Of a stretch of 64,000 bases of DNA, positions 22,420-34,935 are shown piece by piece. The position numbers and the translations under genes were made by a program. The DNA is from Diadophis punctatus similis (Eukaryota; Chordata; Lepidosauria; Squamata; Dipsadidae), in assembly GCA_023053685.1 (NCBI GenBank), contig JALIGW010000025.1:10123953-10187952 (forward strand). Reading direction: 5' to 3'. The notes under the pieces are model-generated. The model saw only the letters and a list, made by a program, of their open reading frames with translations. It did not search any database and had not been told where the DNA came from. Positions within the stretch are counted from its first letter, which is position 1. Every line of letters starts with the position of its first letter.

Positions 22420-25400
22420 ATTCGTACCAATCGTCCCATACTGCATAGTATTCTGAATCATCTTTATCCTTTAATTCTAATGTGAGTTTATCCATCTCTG
22501 CACATTCGAATATTTTTTGAATCACTTGATCCTCTGGTGGGCTACTGTCTCTTTTCCAATATTGTGCAAAGGCAATCCTTGCAGCTGTTATTATGTGTAA
22601 CATTTGATTATGTCTTGCAGCCAATCCTGTATATTCTTCCAATACCTTTTCCCTTCGGGGCATAACCAAAGTGACCAGATTTTTTTATTTTTAAGCGGGA
22701 CGGGGGGGTGCCTGGGCGCCGCCATTTGTTTTTCCCTCTGCGCATGCGCAGAACGCTGCGCATGCGCAGAGGGCAAAACAGCAAATGTCGGCATCCAGGT
22801 GAGGTGGGGGGAGGGGGGGAGGCGGGAGGGCGCTTGGATGCCTGCAGCTCGCGACAGGTAAGCTGCCGGCTGCCTCCTTTCCCCGTCTCCCGCCTCCCGT
22901 TCGTTGCTTGCCAGCCCGGCCGAAGGCAAGGCGGGAGGCGAGGAAAGGCCTCCCGAAAGGGAGGCGGGCTCCCGAAGCCTCCCCTCCTTTCGGGAGGCCT
23001 TTCCTCGCCTCCCGCCTTCCCTTCAGCCGGGCTGGCAAGCAACGAACGGGAGGCGGGAGACGGGGAAAGGAGGCAGCCGGCAGCTTACCTGCTCCAAGCA
23101 TCCAAGCGCCGCAGTCTCCCGGTCGCCCGCCTGGCCCCAGGGCAACGGCGGCAGTGAGGCGACGGGGGGGAAGAAAGGGGAGGGGGACGAGGAAGGGCTG
23201 TTTGCGCCGCTCGTAAACTCAAAGCTGCGACGGCTCCTCGTCCCTCACCCCTCCCAACCGCAGCGGCGCCTCCGAGGGTGGGGCTAGGGATGGGGCGGGG
23301 GAAGGAGAGGAGGAGCAGCCTCCCTTCCCCCTCCCCCCAGCTTCCAGCCACCGCCGGAGGAGTCAACAACGCGGGACGCCCGCCCGCCGCCAACGCCGCC
23401 CATGGCCGGCCCGAGCTGAGAGGCCTGCTGCCTTTCAGGCCGATTTTTTGAAAGAATGCCCTAGTCGGGCAAACTTTGAAAAAATCGGGACTTTTTAGAG
23501 GGCGGGCGGGACGCGGGACAAATGATGAAAAAGCGGGACGTCTGGTCACCTTAGGCATAACCACCATGAATGAAAGAAGGTACCTTGTTTGCATTTCCAG
23601 CATTTTGGGTTTAAATTTGAGTACACCTTAGCCAATCTAGCAGGCGCCAAATGCCAATGATAGAACATTTTATATTGATTTTCCTTATAGGCCATGGATT
23701 TAGTAATTCTACAATTTTTGTTCCAAATTTTTTCACAATCTTCCAGTTCTATATTATATCCGAAATTCTTGGCCCAGGCAATCATGGGTTCTTTTACCAC
23801 CTCCTCTGCTTTGTCAAATTCTAGTAGATATTTGTATATTTTATATATTAATTTTCCTTCTGGACCTACCAAAAGTTTGTCTAATTGTTTTGGTTCAAGT
23901 TCCATTCCATGTTCCTCTACGTCCTTCTTATATCTGGATTGTACCTGTAAGTATGGCCACCAATCAATGTATATTCCTTGTTCCTTTAGCTCTTGATTAT
24001 CTTTAAGTTTCCCATGGGAATCCAGAATTTAATTATATCTATATGTTCTAGCAATATCCAGTGTATTGGGGTAAATCATTGCTTCCATGGTGGATAGCCA
24101 ACCTGGAATCTTCATGTAATGTTTGTTCGTGATGTCTTCCCAAGTTTGTATCAACAAATCTCTTATTTTGCATCTATAGAAATATGAATGTGTTTTTTCC
24201 CTTATCCCACAAGAACGCGTGCCACCTCTTTTGAAGGTCATGTCCTTCTAGTGTTAAGATTATTCTATTTTTTAAGTTTACCCAATCTCTAATCCATACC
24301 AGTATTGCTGCTTTATAATACAGCTCCCACGCTGGGAGTCCAAAGCCACCTCTATTTCTGCTATCCTGAAGTGATAGCTAACTAAACACATTTTGTAGTT
24401 ATTTTATTTAAATCTGTAAAAAAAACCTTTATCTAATTTTATAGGAATTGTTTGGAATAAAAAGAGTAATTAAGGTAAAGTATTCATTTTGATAGTTGCT
24501 ATTCTTCCTAATAGTGATAATTGTAGTGTCTTCCAATTTTCCAAATCTTTATTTGTTGAACTAGTTTTATATAATTATCATCTTTTATTGAGGAGCATCT
24601 TGCTGTTAACCAAATTTCTAAATATTTGATCTTCTTAGTAATTTGTAATCCCATTTCCTCTTCTAATTATTTTCTCTGGTTAATTGTTAAATTTCTAACT
24701 AACATTTTAGTCTTTTCTTTATTAATTTTAAGGCCCAATACTTCTCCATATTTTTCTATTTCTTGTAATAAAGTAGGGCCAGTTTCCAGTGGCTCCTTAA
24801 TAAAAAATACCAGATCATCGGCGAAGGCCTGAACTTAATATTCTTCCTTTTTAATCCTTGTTCCTTTTATTTCTTGATTTGCTCTGATTCTAATTAATAG
24901 TGTTTCTAATGTCAGTATAAAAAGTAGGCCCATAAAATGCATCCCTGGCGCACTCCTTTCATTATTTGAAATGTTTTTGTAATATCCCCATTCAATAATA
25001 CGTTTGCCTTTTGAGTAGTATATATTGCTTCAATCATATTCCCAAATTTATCTCCAAAATTCATGCCTCTAATTTGTTGAACCATAAAATGCCAATTTAG
25101 ATTATCAAATGCCTTTTGAGCATCCAAAAAGACTAGGCCACTTGTTTTTCTGGGTGGGCTTCGTAGTACTCTAATATATTCACTACTATTCTTATATTAT
25201 CTCTAATTTGTCTTGTTGGTAGGAATCTATTCTGGTCCGGGTGTATACTTTCATTTAACATTTTTTTCATTCTTTCTGCTATGATGTTTATGAATATTTT
25301 ATAGTCAGCATTGAGGAGTGAGATTGGCCTCTAGTTCCCAATTTGGTTCTTATCTGTACCTTCTTTCAAAATCAAGGTGATATATACCTCCCTCCATGAT

Positions 25401-26365
25401 TCCAGTAATTTTGCTTTGTTTAACGCTTCATTACATACTTCCAATAACATTCGTTCTATTAGTTCACCCATATTTTTATAAATTTCACCTGGGAGGCCAT
25501 CTGGCCCTGGGTTCTTGTTATTCTTTTGTTTCTGGATTGCCTCTTTTAGCTTTATTAACGTTATTTCTCTATTTAAAATCACTTTTCCCCCTCCTCTAAT
25601 AATGGCATCCCTTCCCCCTTCAAATATTTCCTTATGGAATCCATCTTAGTTTCCTCCTGTTTATAAAGATTCTCGAAGTATTTTTGTGTAATCCTCTTTT
25701 TCTCTTCTTCATTAGTTTGTAGATTCCCCGATTCATCATATAATTGCTGTATTATCCTTCCTTCTTTTTCTTTTTTCAATTTGTAGGCTATCCATCTCCC
25801 TGGCTTATTGGCATGTTCGAAGAAGTTTTGTTTAGTAAATTTTAGGCTTCTTGCGATATCATCTTGTTCCAATAAATTTAGTTTATGTTTCACTAATGCC
25901 AGTGATCCTTTAATTTGTTCAATACCTGCTTTTTTTGGAGTTGACTTTCTAAATTTCCAATTTGTTCCTTTAATATATTATATTGCTTCCCTTTCTCCTT
26001 TTTTTTTGCTACATATGCTATCGTTATCCCTCTTATGTATGCTTTCATTGTATCCCATAGGATGGATAGTGTAGTATATTGGTTTTTATTTTCTTTGAGA
26101 AATAGAGTCAGTTCTTTATTAATTGTTTGTATTGTTTGTATTGTTTCTCCTTTAAAATCTAGGGGTTTAGTGTCCATCTTCTATTCTTTTTTCTTTGGCC
26201 TCTCCATACTATTTCAAGGGGGTTATGGTTTGCCCATGTGTTTGGGGAAATCTCTATCTTATCCATTCCTTCAGCTACTTCCTTGTTCATCCATGCCATG
26301 TTGATCCTCGACCATGATTTGTGGGGGTTGGAATAAAAGGTATAAACTTCTGGTGGTGAGGTCAC
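22420..26365 (-). pseudogene. L1 ORF2 remnant (endonuclease end, RT, C-terminus)
   Basis: ORF2 of L1 nicks target DNA and reverse-transcribes the element. Read from 26365 downward: the endonuclease end (HKSWSRINMAWMN and ANHNPLEIVW, 26159-26365), a linker with a coiled, basic composition (25579-26177), the RT start NKNPGPDGLPGEIYK (25331-25582), DAQKAFDNLNWHFM and GVRQGC (24912-25127), a preserved FADD catalytic box at about 24814-24825, then SMAYKENQYKMFYHWHLAPA and the cysteine motif CWKC...GTFFHSWWLC (23546-23905). The last part continues beyond the hAT insertion at 22406-22669. Many stops and frame changes separate these pieces, so it is a pseudogene. The N-terminal endonuclease and ORF1 are absent. 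Confidence 0.8.
22667..23553 (+). mobile_element. CpG-rich hAT-type non-autonomous element, copy 3
   Basis: It starts CAAAGTGACCAGA, ends TCTGGTCACCTTA, and has the 8-bp duplication GGCATAAC (22659-22666 and 23554-23561). The insertion lies within the L1 cysteine-motif coding stretch. The interior matches copies 1 and 2: two NRF1-like TGCGCATGCGCA palindromes (about 22739-22768), CAG/GTAAGC at about 22855-22863 and its mirror at about 23083-23092, and a long CpG-rich inverted repeat. The right part (23205-23520) diverges from copy 1. Confidence 0.85.
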
Positions 26366-26702
26366 GGTGTTGCCAGGGAAAAAGAACGGTCTCTGTTCTT
26401 AGACCTGGAATTTTTCACATTTGGGGACCCCCTCGGGGCGCAATGAGCCTGGAGAGCCAAGCGGAATAGAGGAGAAGTCTGGAGGGCAGCGTAGTGAAGG
26501 GCGATCACCAGCTGCAATGAAGGAAATCCCTACTATCCCATCGTGAAAGTGCCTGACAGCATGTCATGGCAGGCCTGAGGTCGTGATGAGCCACAGAGAT
26601 TAAGGAAGCAAAGATTTATTTAACAGCTGTGACATTGCAATCGATTGAAAATCTGCCGCATGGGCGAGAACTGACCACAAAAGTAAATCCAGGATATCGG
26701 CA
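26366..26702. other. Possible inverted L1 5' segment or unrelated DNA
   Basis: Directly beyond the recognisable L1 endonuclease code the sequence becomes GC-richer and non-coding. In position it could be the L1 5' region in inverted orientation (twin-priming) or simply flanking DNA. I see no motif that decides this. Confidence 0.2.
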
Positions 26703-27153
26703 GTGAGCCAGTTTCGTTGAATGGTTAATATGCTGGCATAGAAACTGGGAGACTGTGAATTCAAGTCCCATTTTAGGCATGAAAACCAGCTGACCTAGGG
26801 ACAGTCACTTTCTATTAAGGAGAGTCCTTGGTGTTCTCTGAGTTTGGTTATTTTCTTGCAGATGTTTCATTAACCCAAACTAGGTAACATCATCAGTGCT
26901 AGTAGCTTGTAGCACTGAAAATGTTACCTAGTTTGGGTAATGAAACATCTGCAAGAAAACGGCCAAGCTCAGATAACACCAAGCACCCCTCATTTCAACC
27001 CTGAGCTACAAATGTTCTCCTTTACTGGCACTTTCTATCAGCCTACTAAAACTACTCACAGAGTTGTTGTGAGGAAAATAGGAGGAGGTATGTTTGCCAC
27101 CTTGAGTTATTCATAAAAATAATGAAGGCAGGATATAAATTAATAAATAAATA
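26703..27153 (+). mobile_element. Sauria-type SINE, split by a foldback element
   Basis: The tRNA-like head GAATGGTTAATATGCTGGCA with CTGTGAATTCAAGTCCC (B-box-like) is followed by GACAGTCACTTTCTAT, an interruption of 213 bp, and then CACTTTCTATCAGCC, GAGTTGTTGTGAGGAAAATA, CACCTTGAGTTATTCATAAA and an AATA tail. The body and tail fit a squamate SINE whose 3' end resembles a LINE terminus. The name Sauria SINE is my best recollection and was not checked. Confidence 0.7.
26816..27028. mobile_element. Foldback element with 10-bp target duplication
   Basis: It lies inside the SINE and is flanked by CACTTTCTAT on both sides (26806-26815 and 27029-27038). The centre is a near-perfect palindrome: TTGCAGATGTTTCATTAACC and ACTAGGTAACAT on the left, mirrored by ATGTTACCTAGT and GGTAATGAAACATCTGCAAG on the right. 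The left outer part AGTCCTTGGTGTTCTCTGAG is mirrored by CTCAGATAACACCAAGCAC. The unpaired right end continues into CTGAGCTACAAATGTTCTCC. Confidence 0.8.
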
Positions 27154-27320
27154 AATTCCAAATTCCATCTCCGTATATATTTTATTTTTTTTCTAAGAGA
27201 AGAACTTTGCATTTGCCTCTGGGAAATTGCACTCTGTTGTCCTCAGTCAATTTCTCTACTCTAAAAATATCATTTTGAGTTTTATTTCTGCCTTTCTAGG
27301 TTATCGCAATCTCATCTTGT

Positions 27321-28380
<1,060 letters not shown>

Positions 28381-28384
28381 GAAT

Positions 28385-29250
28385 CTGAGTAACGCAAAGA
28401 AGTTCTCATGTAGGTGCTTCATCACTGGAGGTTTTTAAGAAAAGTCTGGACAACCATCTATCTCAAATGGTATAGGGATGTGATGGCAAACCTATGGCAC
28501 ACGTGCCACAAGTGGCACATGGAGCCATATCGGTGGGCATGCGAGCTTAGGTCCAGCGCGCATACGCATACCGGCCAGCTGATTTTCGTGTCTTCTGGGC
28601 CCACTGGGAGTCAGGAAACAGCCTGTTTTCAGCCTCCGGAGGCAGTGGGGAAGGCCCGTTTTTTGCTCTCCCCAAGCTCCAGAGCCTTTCTAGGAGCCTG
28701 GGGAGGGCAAAAACGGCCTTCCCCACCCCCCTGGAGGTCCTCCGAAGGTTGGAAACGTTCCATTTGCCGACTTCCAGTTGAATCAGAAATTCCATTTTTT
28801 TGCTTTCCCCAGGCTTCAGAGCCTTTCTAGGAGCCCGGGAAGGGCAAAAACGGCCTTCCCCACCACCCTGGAGGCTCTCCGGAGGCCAGAAATGGCCTGT
28901 TTCCCAACTTGAAACATTTCCCAACTTGTAAATGTGCCATTTTCTGCCTCTGCAGGGCCTCCAGAGGGGTGGGGAAGGCCGTTTTCACCCTCCCCAGGCA
29001 TCTAGAAAGTCTCTAAAGCCTAGGGAGAGCAAAAAACAGGCATGCCATCGCGTGCCGGGAGCAGGGGGTCACAGCCACATGCGCGGGGGGGTGCATGGAA
29101 TTATGGGTGTGGGCACGGATGTGCATGCCCCCCCTCATGCCCCCCCCTTTGGCATGTGAACCAAAAAATGTTTGCCATCACTGGTATAGGGTATCCTGCT
29201 TGAACAGGGGGTTGAACCGTTCCAGCTCTATTCTGATTCAGTGTCCTAAA
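28385..29250 (+). mobile_element. CR1 LINE 3' end, split by a hAT element
   Basis: GGTGCTTCATCACTGGAGGTT and TTTAAGAAAAGTCTGGACAA precede the insertion at 28479, and TATCCTGCTTGAACAGGGGG with TTCCAGCTCTATTCTGATTC follow it, in the order of the CR1 3' end at 10795-11080. It is non-coding. Confidence 0.72.
28479..29183. mobile_element. hAT-type MITE (TGATGGCRAACC family), internally duplicated, in CR1
   Basis: The termini are ATGTGATGGCAAACC and TTTGCCATCACTG, with the perfect 8-bp duplication GTATAGGG (28471-28478 and 29184-29191). Compared with the 435-bp relative at 21977 it is 705 bp long, because a module containing AGAGCCTTTCTAGGAGCC and GGGCAAAAACGGCCTTCCCC is repeated about every 130-140 bp in its middle. 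Confidence 0.87.
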
Positions 29251-29255
29251 TGAAA

Positions 29256-29815
29256 GAAATCACCTTTAAGTGATTTCCTACCATTTACTGTTCAGTAGTT
29301 TAAGGGGGATCCACTTCCAGGCCTCAGTGATGTCTTAATGGTCTCTGTTCCTATCCCATCTTGCTGGAACATGTAGGAGCTCCAGGATTAAAGAGAAATC
29401 AGTTACTTACAGCCCTGTCCATTGCATCCTCCCTATTGGTTATTTACTTAATTGTTAAACTGTTGAGTGAACGTTAAGCTCCAAACAGTGTTAATTAAGC
29501 CTTCTGCGTTGCCCTCTGTCTTACTGATGAATTGTTTAGATATTTCTCTTACCAAGGTAGTTTATTTAATTTCTTTGGGGAGAAGATGCAGTCAGGACAC
29601 AGGTTCTCAGCATCAACATTGCTTTCAAGTTTATGACGGCTCATGTCTAATCATATCGGGGAGTCAGAAATGCTGCAATACCTGGGCATTTCCACAGCAC
29701 AATCACTTCTGGGTTGCAGGATAGCTCAGACCAGCCTTAGAGAAAATCATTATTTTTTTCCAACCTAGCACTCTGTGTTTAATTGCTTTGTCTAGCCTTT
29801 TCCAAATAAATATAC
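29256..29815. other. Unassigned sequence
   Basis: No recognised repeat or gene. Confidence 0.35.
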
Positions 29816-30057
29816 TGGAGTCGTGGTAATGCAGGGTTTCAAATGCAGCATTGCAGGCCAACTCTGCCCATAACCAGGAGTTTGATCCTCACTGGCTCAA
29901 GGTTGACTCAACTTTCTATCATTCTGAGGTCGGTAAAATGAGGACCCAGATTGTTGGGGGGTGATGTGCTGATTCTGTAAATCACCTAGAGAGGGCTGCA
30001 AAGCATTGTGAAGCGGTATATATACTATACGTCTAAGTGCTATTGCTAACTGCTATT
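29816..30057 (+). mobile_element. tRNA-derived SINE (AGTGCTATTGCTAT tail), diverged
   Basis: GTCGTGGTAATGCAGGGTTTC (A-box, mutated), GAGTTTGATCCTCACTGGC (B-box, mutated), GGACCCAGATTGTTGGGGGG and a GTCTAAGTGCTATTGCTAAC tail. An older copy than those at 17694 and 18049. Confidence 0.75.
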
Positions 30058-30210
30058 GTAGAGTATTCAAAATCAGCACATCAACTTTAAGTGGCTTAAA
30101 GTACTGGAAGCTGTTGACTTTAGTATTCTGCATTATTCTGCTGGCCTGATTTTCCTTGGATGCTAAGAACTGGAATCCCTTTTCTGAATCGTATGAAAAC
30201 GTGCTCCTTA

Positions 30211-30618
30211 TAGGTAGTCCTCGACATACGACCACCATTGACCCCAACATTTCCACTGCTAAGCAAGGCAGTTGTTAAGTCAGTTTTGCCCCCATTTTAT
30301 GACCTTTTTGCCATGACTGTTAAGCAAATCACAACAGTTGTTAAATGAATCATGCAGTCATAAAATGAATCCGGCTTCCTCCATTGACTTTACTTGTTAG
30401 AAGTTGGCTGGAAAAGTCACTAATGGCAATTGCATAACACCAGGATGTTGCAACCATTGTAAATACATGCTGGTTGCTAAGCACCTAAATTTCGATCACA
30501 TGACTAGGAGGATGCTGCAATGGTCGTAAGTGCAAGGGCCAGTTGTAAGTCATGTTTCCAGCGCCACTGTAACTTTGAACAGTCACTAAATGAATGGTTG
30601 CAAATCTAGGATTGCCTG
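30211..30618. mobile_element. TA-flanked MITE, copy B, uninterrupted
   Basis: It starts TAGGTAGTCCTCGACATACG and ends AATCTAGGATTGCCTG. TA precedes it (30209-30210), and a mutated TG follows. At 408 bp it is the only copy here without a later insertion and so gives the family's natural length. Interior words include ATCACATGACTAGGAGGATG and GTTGTTAAATGAATC. Confidence 0.72.
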
Positions 30619-31630
30619 TGTAAGCTGGAATCAAGAGAATCAGTAACTAGCATTGGTGCCTACCTCTAATTCATAGGTTCTTTAGTCTGTTCCTGAAAAG
30701 ATAAGGAAAACTATGGCAGCCTTTCTTTAGTTATGGCACTAAGAGGAGAGGTTTCTTATTTTGTTATTCAATTGAAATATATGATTATGGCTTTACAAAG
30801 TTGACTGTGACGCACAAATGCACTTGGCGCTCTGATTGTATTAAGCTACTTTTGTAGCGTGGGTATTTCTTAAAGTTATTTAGACTATAATTTGTGGCCC
30901 TAGTCGTTTGCTTGATTTAATATAAGGATCAGCAACTTGGACTTGCACTGCAGTTCTGACAATTTCTTGCTTTGCAATTGGCTGATGGCAGCTAAAAATC
31001 TAATAGCGAATATGTTTAAATTAGGGGCAATTTACCCTATTTGCCTCCCAGGTTTAATGGAAGTATTCACAAGTAAATAAGTTTGGAATTTGAACTCCCC
31101 TACCCCCATTATAATTACAACTTTTCTAACAAACAACAGCAATAACATAATCTGCAGTAAGTTAAACAAGGAAGATAAAATGAATTGCAAAGAGACAACT
31201 TGTTAACATTTACATTTAAAAGACAGAGCTTCATTAAAATTGTGGTCACTTGGAAATACACACAGGGACCCATTCCTATTCTATGATATTTTATCAAGTC
31301 ATTGACATTTTCTAGGAGCAGCACATTGTTCCAGCAAATTAACTAGCCAGGGATTTCCCTATTCTTTTTTTTATTATTTGTTTTTAAAAAGAAAGAAAAA
31401 GTATGCAAACCAATTATAATTCATGGAAACAACTTTTTTAAAAAATTACGGAGAAGAAGGATGGGGTGGGGAATGAGAGAAGGAACAGGAACCAAATGTA
31501 AAGAATGAAAAATAAAACCCCAGTTATCCTATTTTGTAAAACAGCACCAATATTTGAACATGAAAACTGACAATCATAATTTAATTTACTAATCCGTGAG
31601 AAGTCATGTTGAAAAAAAAAAGCATCATGA
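30619..31630. other. Unassigned sequence
   Basis: AT-rich DNA without recognisable features. Confidence 0.35.
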
Positions 31631-31638
31631 CGTTATAT

Positions 31639-32099
31639 CAGGGGTCTCCAACCTTGGCAACTTTAAGACTTGTGGACTTCAACTCCCAACTCTCTGGGAG
31701 TTGAAGCAGGGGTGAAATCCAGCAGGTTCTGACAGGTTCTGGAGAACCGGTAGCGGAAATTTTGAGTAGTTCAGAGAACCGGTAGCGAAAATTTTGAGTA
31801 GTTCAGAGAACTGGCAAATACTACCTCTGGCTGATCCCAGAGTGGGGTGGAAATGGAGATTTTGCAATATCCTTACTCCAGGAGTGGGGAGGGAATGGGA
31901 ATCTTGCAGTATCCTTCCCCTGGAGTGGGGTGGGAGTGGAGATTTTGCAGTATCCTTCCCCTGCCACGCCCAAGCCACGCCCACCAAGCCACACCAAGCC
32001 CACCAAGCCACGGCCACAGAACCGGTAGGAAAAAAATTTGGATTTCACCACTGAGTTGAAGTCCACAAGTCTTAAAGTTGCCAAGATTGGAGACCCCTG
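31639..32099. mobile_element. hAT-type MITE (GGGGTCTCCAAC family) containing another hAT MITE
   Basis: The ends CAGGGGTCTCCAACCTTGG and TTGGAGACCCCTG are bracketed by CGTTATAT (31631-31638 and 32100-32107). The host MITE is the same family as 19356-19491. Its central loop received the 347-bp ACCGGT-family element at 31707-32053, which separates the two arms. Confidence 0.88.
31707..32053. mobile_element. hAT-type MITE, ACCGGT family (GAAATCCAGCAGG subgroup)
   Basis: It starts CAGGGGTGAAATCCAGCAGG, ends GGATTTCACCACTG, and is flanked by AGTTGAAG (31699-31706 and 32054-32061). It contains several ATTTTGCAGTATCCTTCCCC modules arranged in tandem and GAGAACCGGTAG at both sides. It is closely related to 53831-54165. 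Confidence 0.9.
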
Positions 32100-32574
32100 C
32101 GTTATATGGAAGAAAGTTTAAGTTTTCAGCAATGAATAAAAAAATTGACCAAAAAAATCATATCAACAACCTATATAATCCTGGAAATTACACTAAGCTG
32201 GGGCTCCAAAAATAGCTAATTTTGCAAAGGAACGATTCAGTTTTCTCCCATTCCATTAAAACAATCTCATTGCCCATTTCTGATATTCTGGATGAAGAAT
32301 AATTTATGAAAAGAAAAAGGAGATCCAATATTAATGTTTAGGATTGTCTCCAGAATGGGGAGGAGGGACATTTGAAGATCCTTGTCCCACTCTGCGGCAA
32401 ATGAGTGGGTCTTAAGCCTTCTTGTGACCTTATGGCAGTAGAAGATCGGCTTGCAGTAGCCCAATTCAAAAATGAAAAGTAGAAATACTGTAGATTCAGT
32501 TGCATCGTGAGATCAAAGGAGATATAATAGAATTAATGTCAGTGATGTAAACCTCATTTGCTATATTGAAACTG

Positions 32575-32820
32575 GAGATCAAGGTGGGCCCCAATCCTGC
32601 GGGCTTTTCATAAGTCTTTAAAAGCCTGTCCCTGGGCTCAGGCCTGGAGCCCTCAGTGTGCAGGGCCCTGTTTCTTGGTTATTTTAGCGATTACTATGTG
32701 TGATTTATTCTTTAGCTGCCATGTGTTTCCATTTTTGTACTACTGCAATTGTTTTTATTTTATTTTTAATTATGTTCACTGCTGAGTTGGGCTTCCCTAC
32801 AAATTGAAATAAACACAGAT
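32575..32820 (+). repeat. Old L2-like LINE 3' end
   Basis: GCTTTTCATAAGTCTTTAAA followed by CCTGGGCTCAGGCCTGGAGC, then a non-coding 3' region ending AATTGAAATAAACA, fits a diverged L2-type terminus. No open frame remains. Confidence 0.45.
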
Positions 32821-32861
32821 AGCTATTGCATTTCTCTTCTACCTAGAAGTCAATATACAGT

Positions 32862-32930
32862 AACAGAGTTGGAAGGGACCTTGGAGGTCGTCTAGTCCAA
32901 CCCCCTGCATCCAAATACTGATTAGATCTG
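32862..32930 (-). repeat. CR1 LINE 3' end fragment
   Basis: AGAGTTGGAAGGGACCTTGG and GTCTAGTCCAACCCCCTGC are the reverse complement of the CR1 terminal motif. Confidence 0.72.
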
Positions 32931-34171
32931 TTTAATGTTAGCAAGGTTGTTCATTCCTATGTCCTCACTTCATAGTTAAGGCATTTTAATAAAAGAATAA
33001 AGAAGACTGGCATCAGAGCTGAGATTGCTATTGATTTCAGTATTTTTATTTCATAGCTCCCGTCCCCAAATTTTTTTTTGATACAACTGATCTAGTGAAT
33101 ATTACCGAAAAAAGACATATCATAAATCTATTAAAGGACTTCAAGACTTATAAACTGTTCCTCTAGAAACAGATACTTTTGATTTTTGTGTTATAATGGA
33201 AACAAAATTTGCCAATGGCTCATATGGAAGCAAATACATCCAAACAGATGTTGTTGGTAGCATTTATCTCTGATTAAAAACTCAGACAAATTTGTGAAAG
33301 AAACAAACTTACATTTCTGAAAGTTTCATACAGAATAAAAGAGGGTTACAATGCCATAATATAGAAATGACAATATCAAGGAGATATGGATATGAGTTGA
33401 TATTCATAATATTCAAATATTTTAAAGTTTTAATGAGAATAATATGGATGTTCCATTATTATGATTCTGATGAATAATATTATTACTGTCTTACGATGTT
33501 TTAATACCTTTACTGCTGAGGAATCTGAATTCACAGAGGAGGAAGCCACATTATTACTACTAGCAATAATAGTAATTGGGCTTTATACAGTTCCCGTTTT
33601 CCCTGCAGACTCAGCAGTATTAGTTAATTAACTAAACCTAGTTTCTGAACTCTGCTACTAACATCAATAAAGCTAGGGAACAAACTCAGCCATTCTCCAC
33701 TTCCATCTCTGGCTGAAACAACTCCTGGGAAAGTGCTGCCCAGTAATTATATTAGTTTCAAAAACCATTGAGATGTTGTGGTCTGCAGTAGAAGGAAAAC
33801 AAAAACCTGTGAGACATTTGAAGAAATATTCATATTTTCACGAAACTAAAATAGGGACACTGAGTAGTGTGCACCATCAGCACGTCAAAATAAATTGGCT
33901 AAGATAACATCTGCGTTGAACAGAGGTATCCTAACATGTTAACAAATTCTAGCCTGGAATATGACCCACTAGTAATTTATAGGAACTTGAAAATACCTTG
34001 CTTTTTTTTTCACATGGGAAGAGATTATTTACAGTAGCCATGTCAAAATTCCATCTATTGTGAAAAAGTGTTATTTCATGTATAAAGTTAAAAATCTGCC
34101 TTTTCTCCAGTGTGGTAATTATTGAATTGGAATTATATAGGGAGAGGGAGTGAGGGAAGGAGAGACAGACA
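32931..34171. other. Unassigned sequence
   Basis: AT-rich DNA, without exons or repeats that I recognise. Confidence 0.35.
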
Positions 34172-34301
<130 letters not shown>

Positions 34302-34364
34302 TTTACATGTCAGCTACAAAACTGGTAAGACATCCATGCTTCAAATTAATCATTATTTCTAGTT

Positions 34365-34935
34365 TAAGGTCTATAACCAGTTGTGCACCAGTTGTGGCCT
34401 TTCCTGGATCAGGACTCCCTGCGCTCAGTCGTTCAGTCCCTAGTCATCTCACAGTTGGACTATTGTAATGCGCTTTACATGGGGCTACCTTTGAAGAGCA
34501 TTTGGTGCTCTTCAGCTGGTGCAGAGTGCAGTGGCGTGAGCAGTTTGGGGGCCCCAAGGCTGGCTCCTGTAACACAACTGCTCCACGAACTGCACTGGTT
34601 ACCAGTCTGCTTCCGGGTGCAATTCAAAGTGCTGGTGATCACCTTTAAAGCCTTTGATGGCATGGGTCCAGGTCACTTGAGGGACCGTCTAACCCCACTG
34701 GGATTGGCCCGTCCCACTCATGACAGCAGAGGAGGCATGCTGCGGGTCTGGCAGCCTGATTACTCCAGCTGGCGGGGTCCAAAAGGAGGGGCTTCTCTGC
34801 TATTGCTCCTGCCCTCTGGAACATTGGCTGCGCCCCAATGTGAGGTTGGTCCCAATCTTCGTATCCTTTAGTCAAGGCATAAAGTCCTGGCTCTGCCAGT
34901 TGGTCTGAGGCCCCAATGGGGGAACAGCACAATAG
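34365..34935 (+). mobile_element. Diverged L2-like LINE C-terminal fragment
   Basis: An open stretch at 34383-34871 and a frame-shifted end to 34908 encode SQLDYCNALYMGLPLKSI, LLHELHWLPVCFRVQFKVL and TFKAFDGMGPGHLRDRL. These correspond to the landmarks of the L2-like copies at 11843 and 19575 but at lower identity, indicating an older subfamily. A frameshift lies just after LPLKSIW. No catalytic domain is present, and the element is truncated at both ends. Confidence 0.72.

Larger units (their letters stand above)
21801..26400 (-). mobile_element. L1 LINE, degraded, with two hAT insertions
   Basis: Its 3' end (left) shows a T-rich run at about 21808-21835, the complement of an A-rich tail. 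The body, read on the minus strand, runs through the C-terminal domain, the reverse transcriptase and the end of the endonuclease up to about 26365, where recognisable coding stops. Two hAT-type elements (21977-22411 and 22667-23553) sit in the 3' part, each with its own 8-bp duplication, so both are younger than the L1. Confidence 0.78.
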
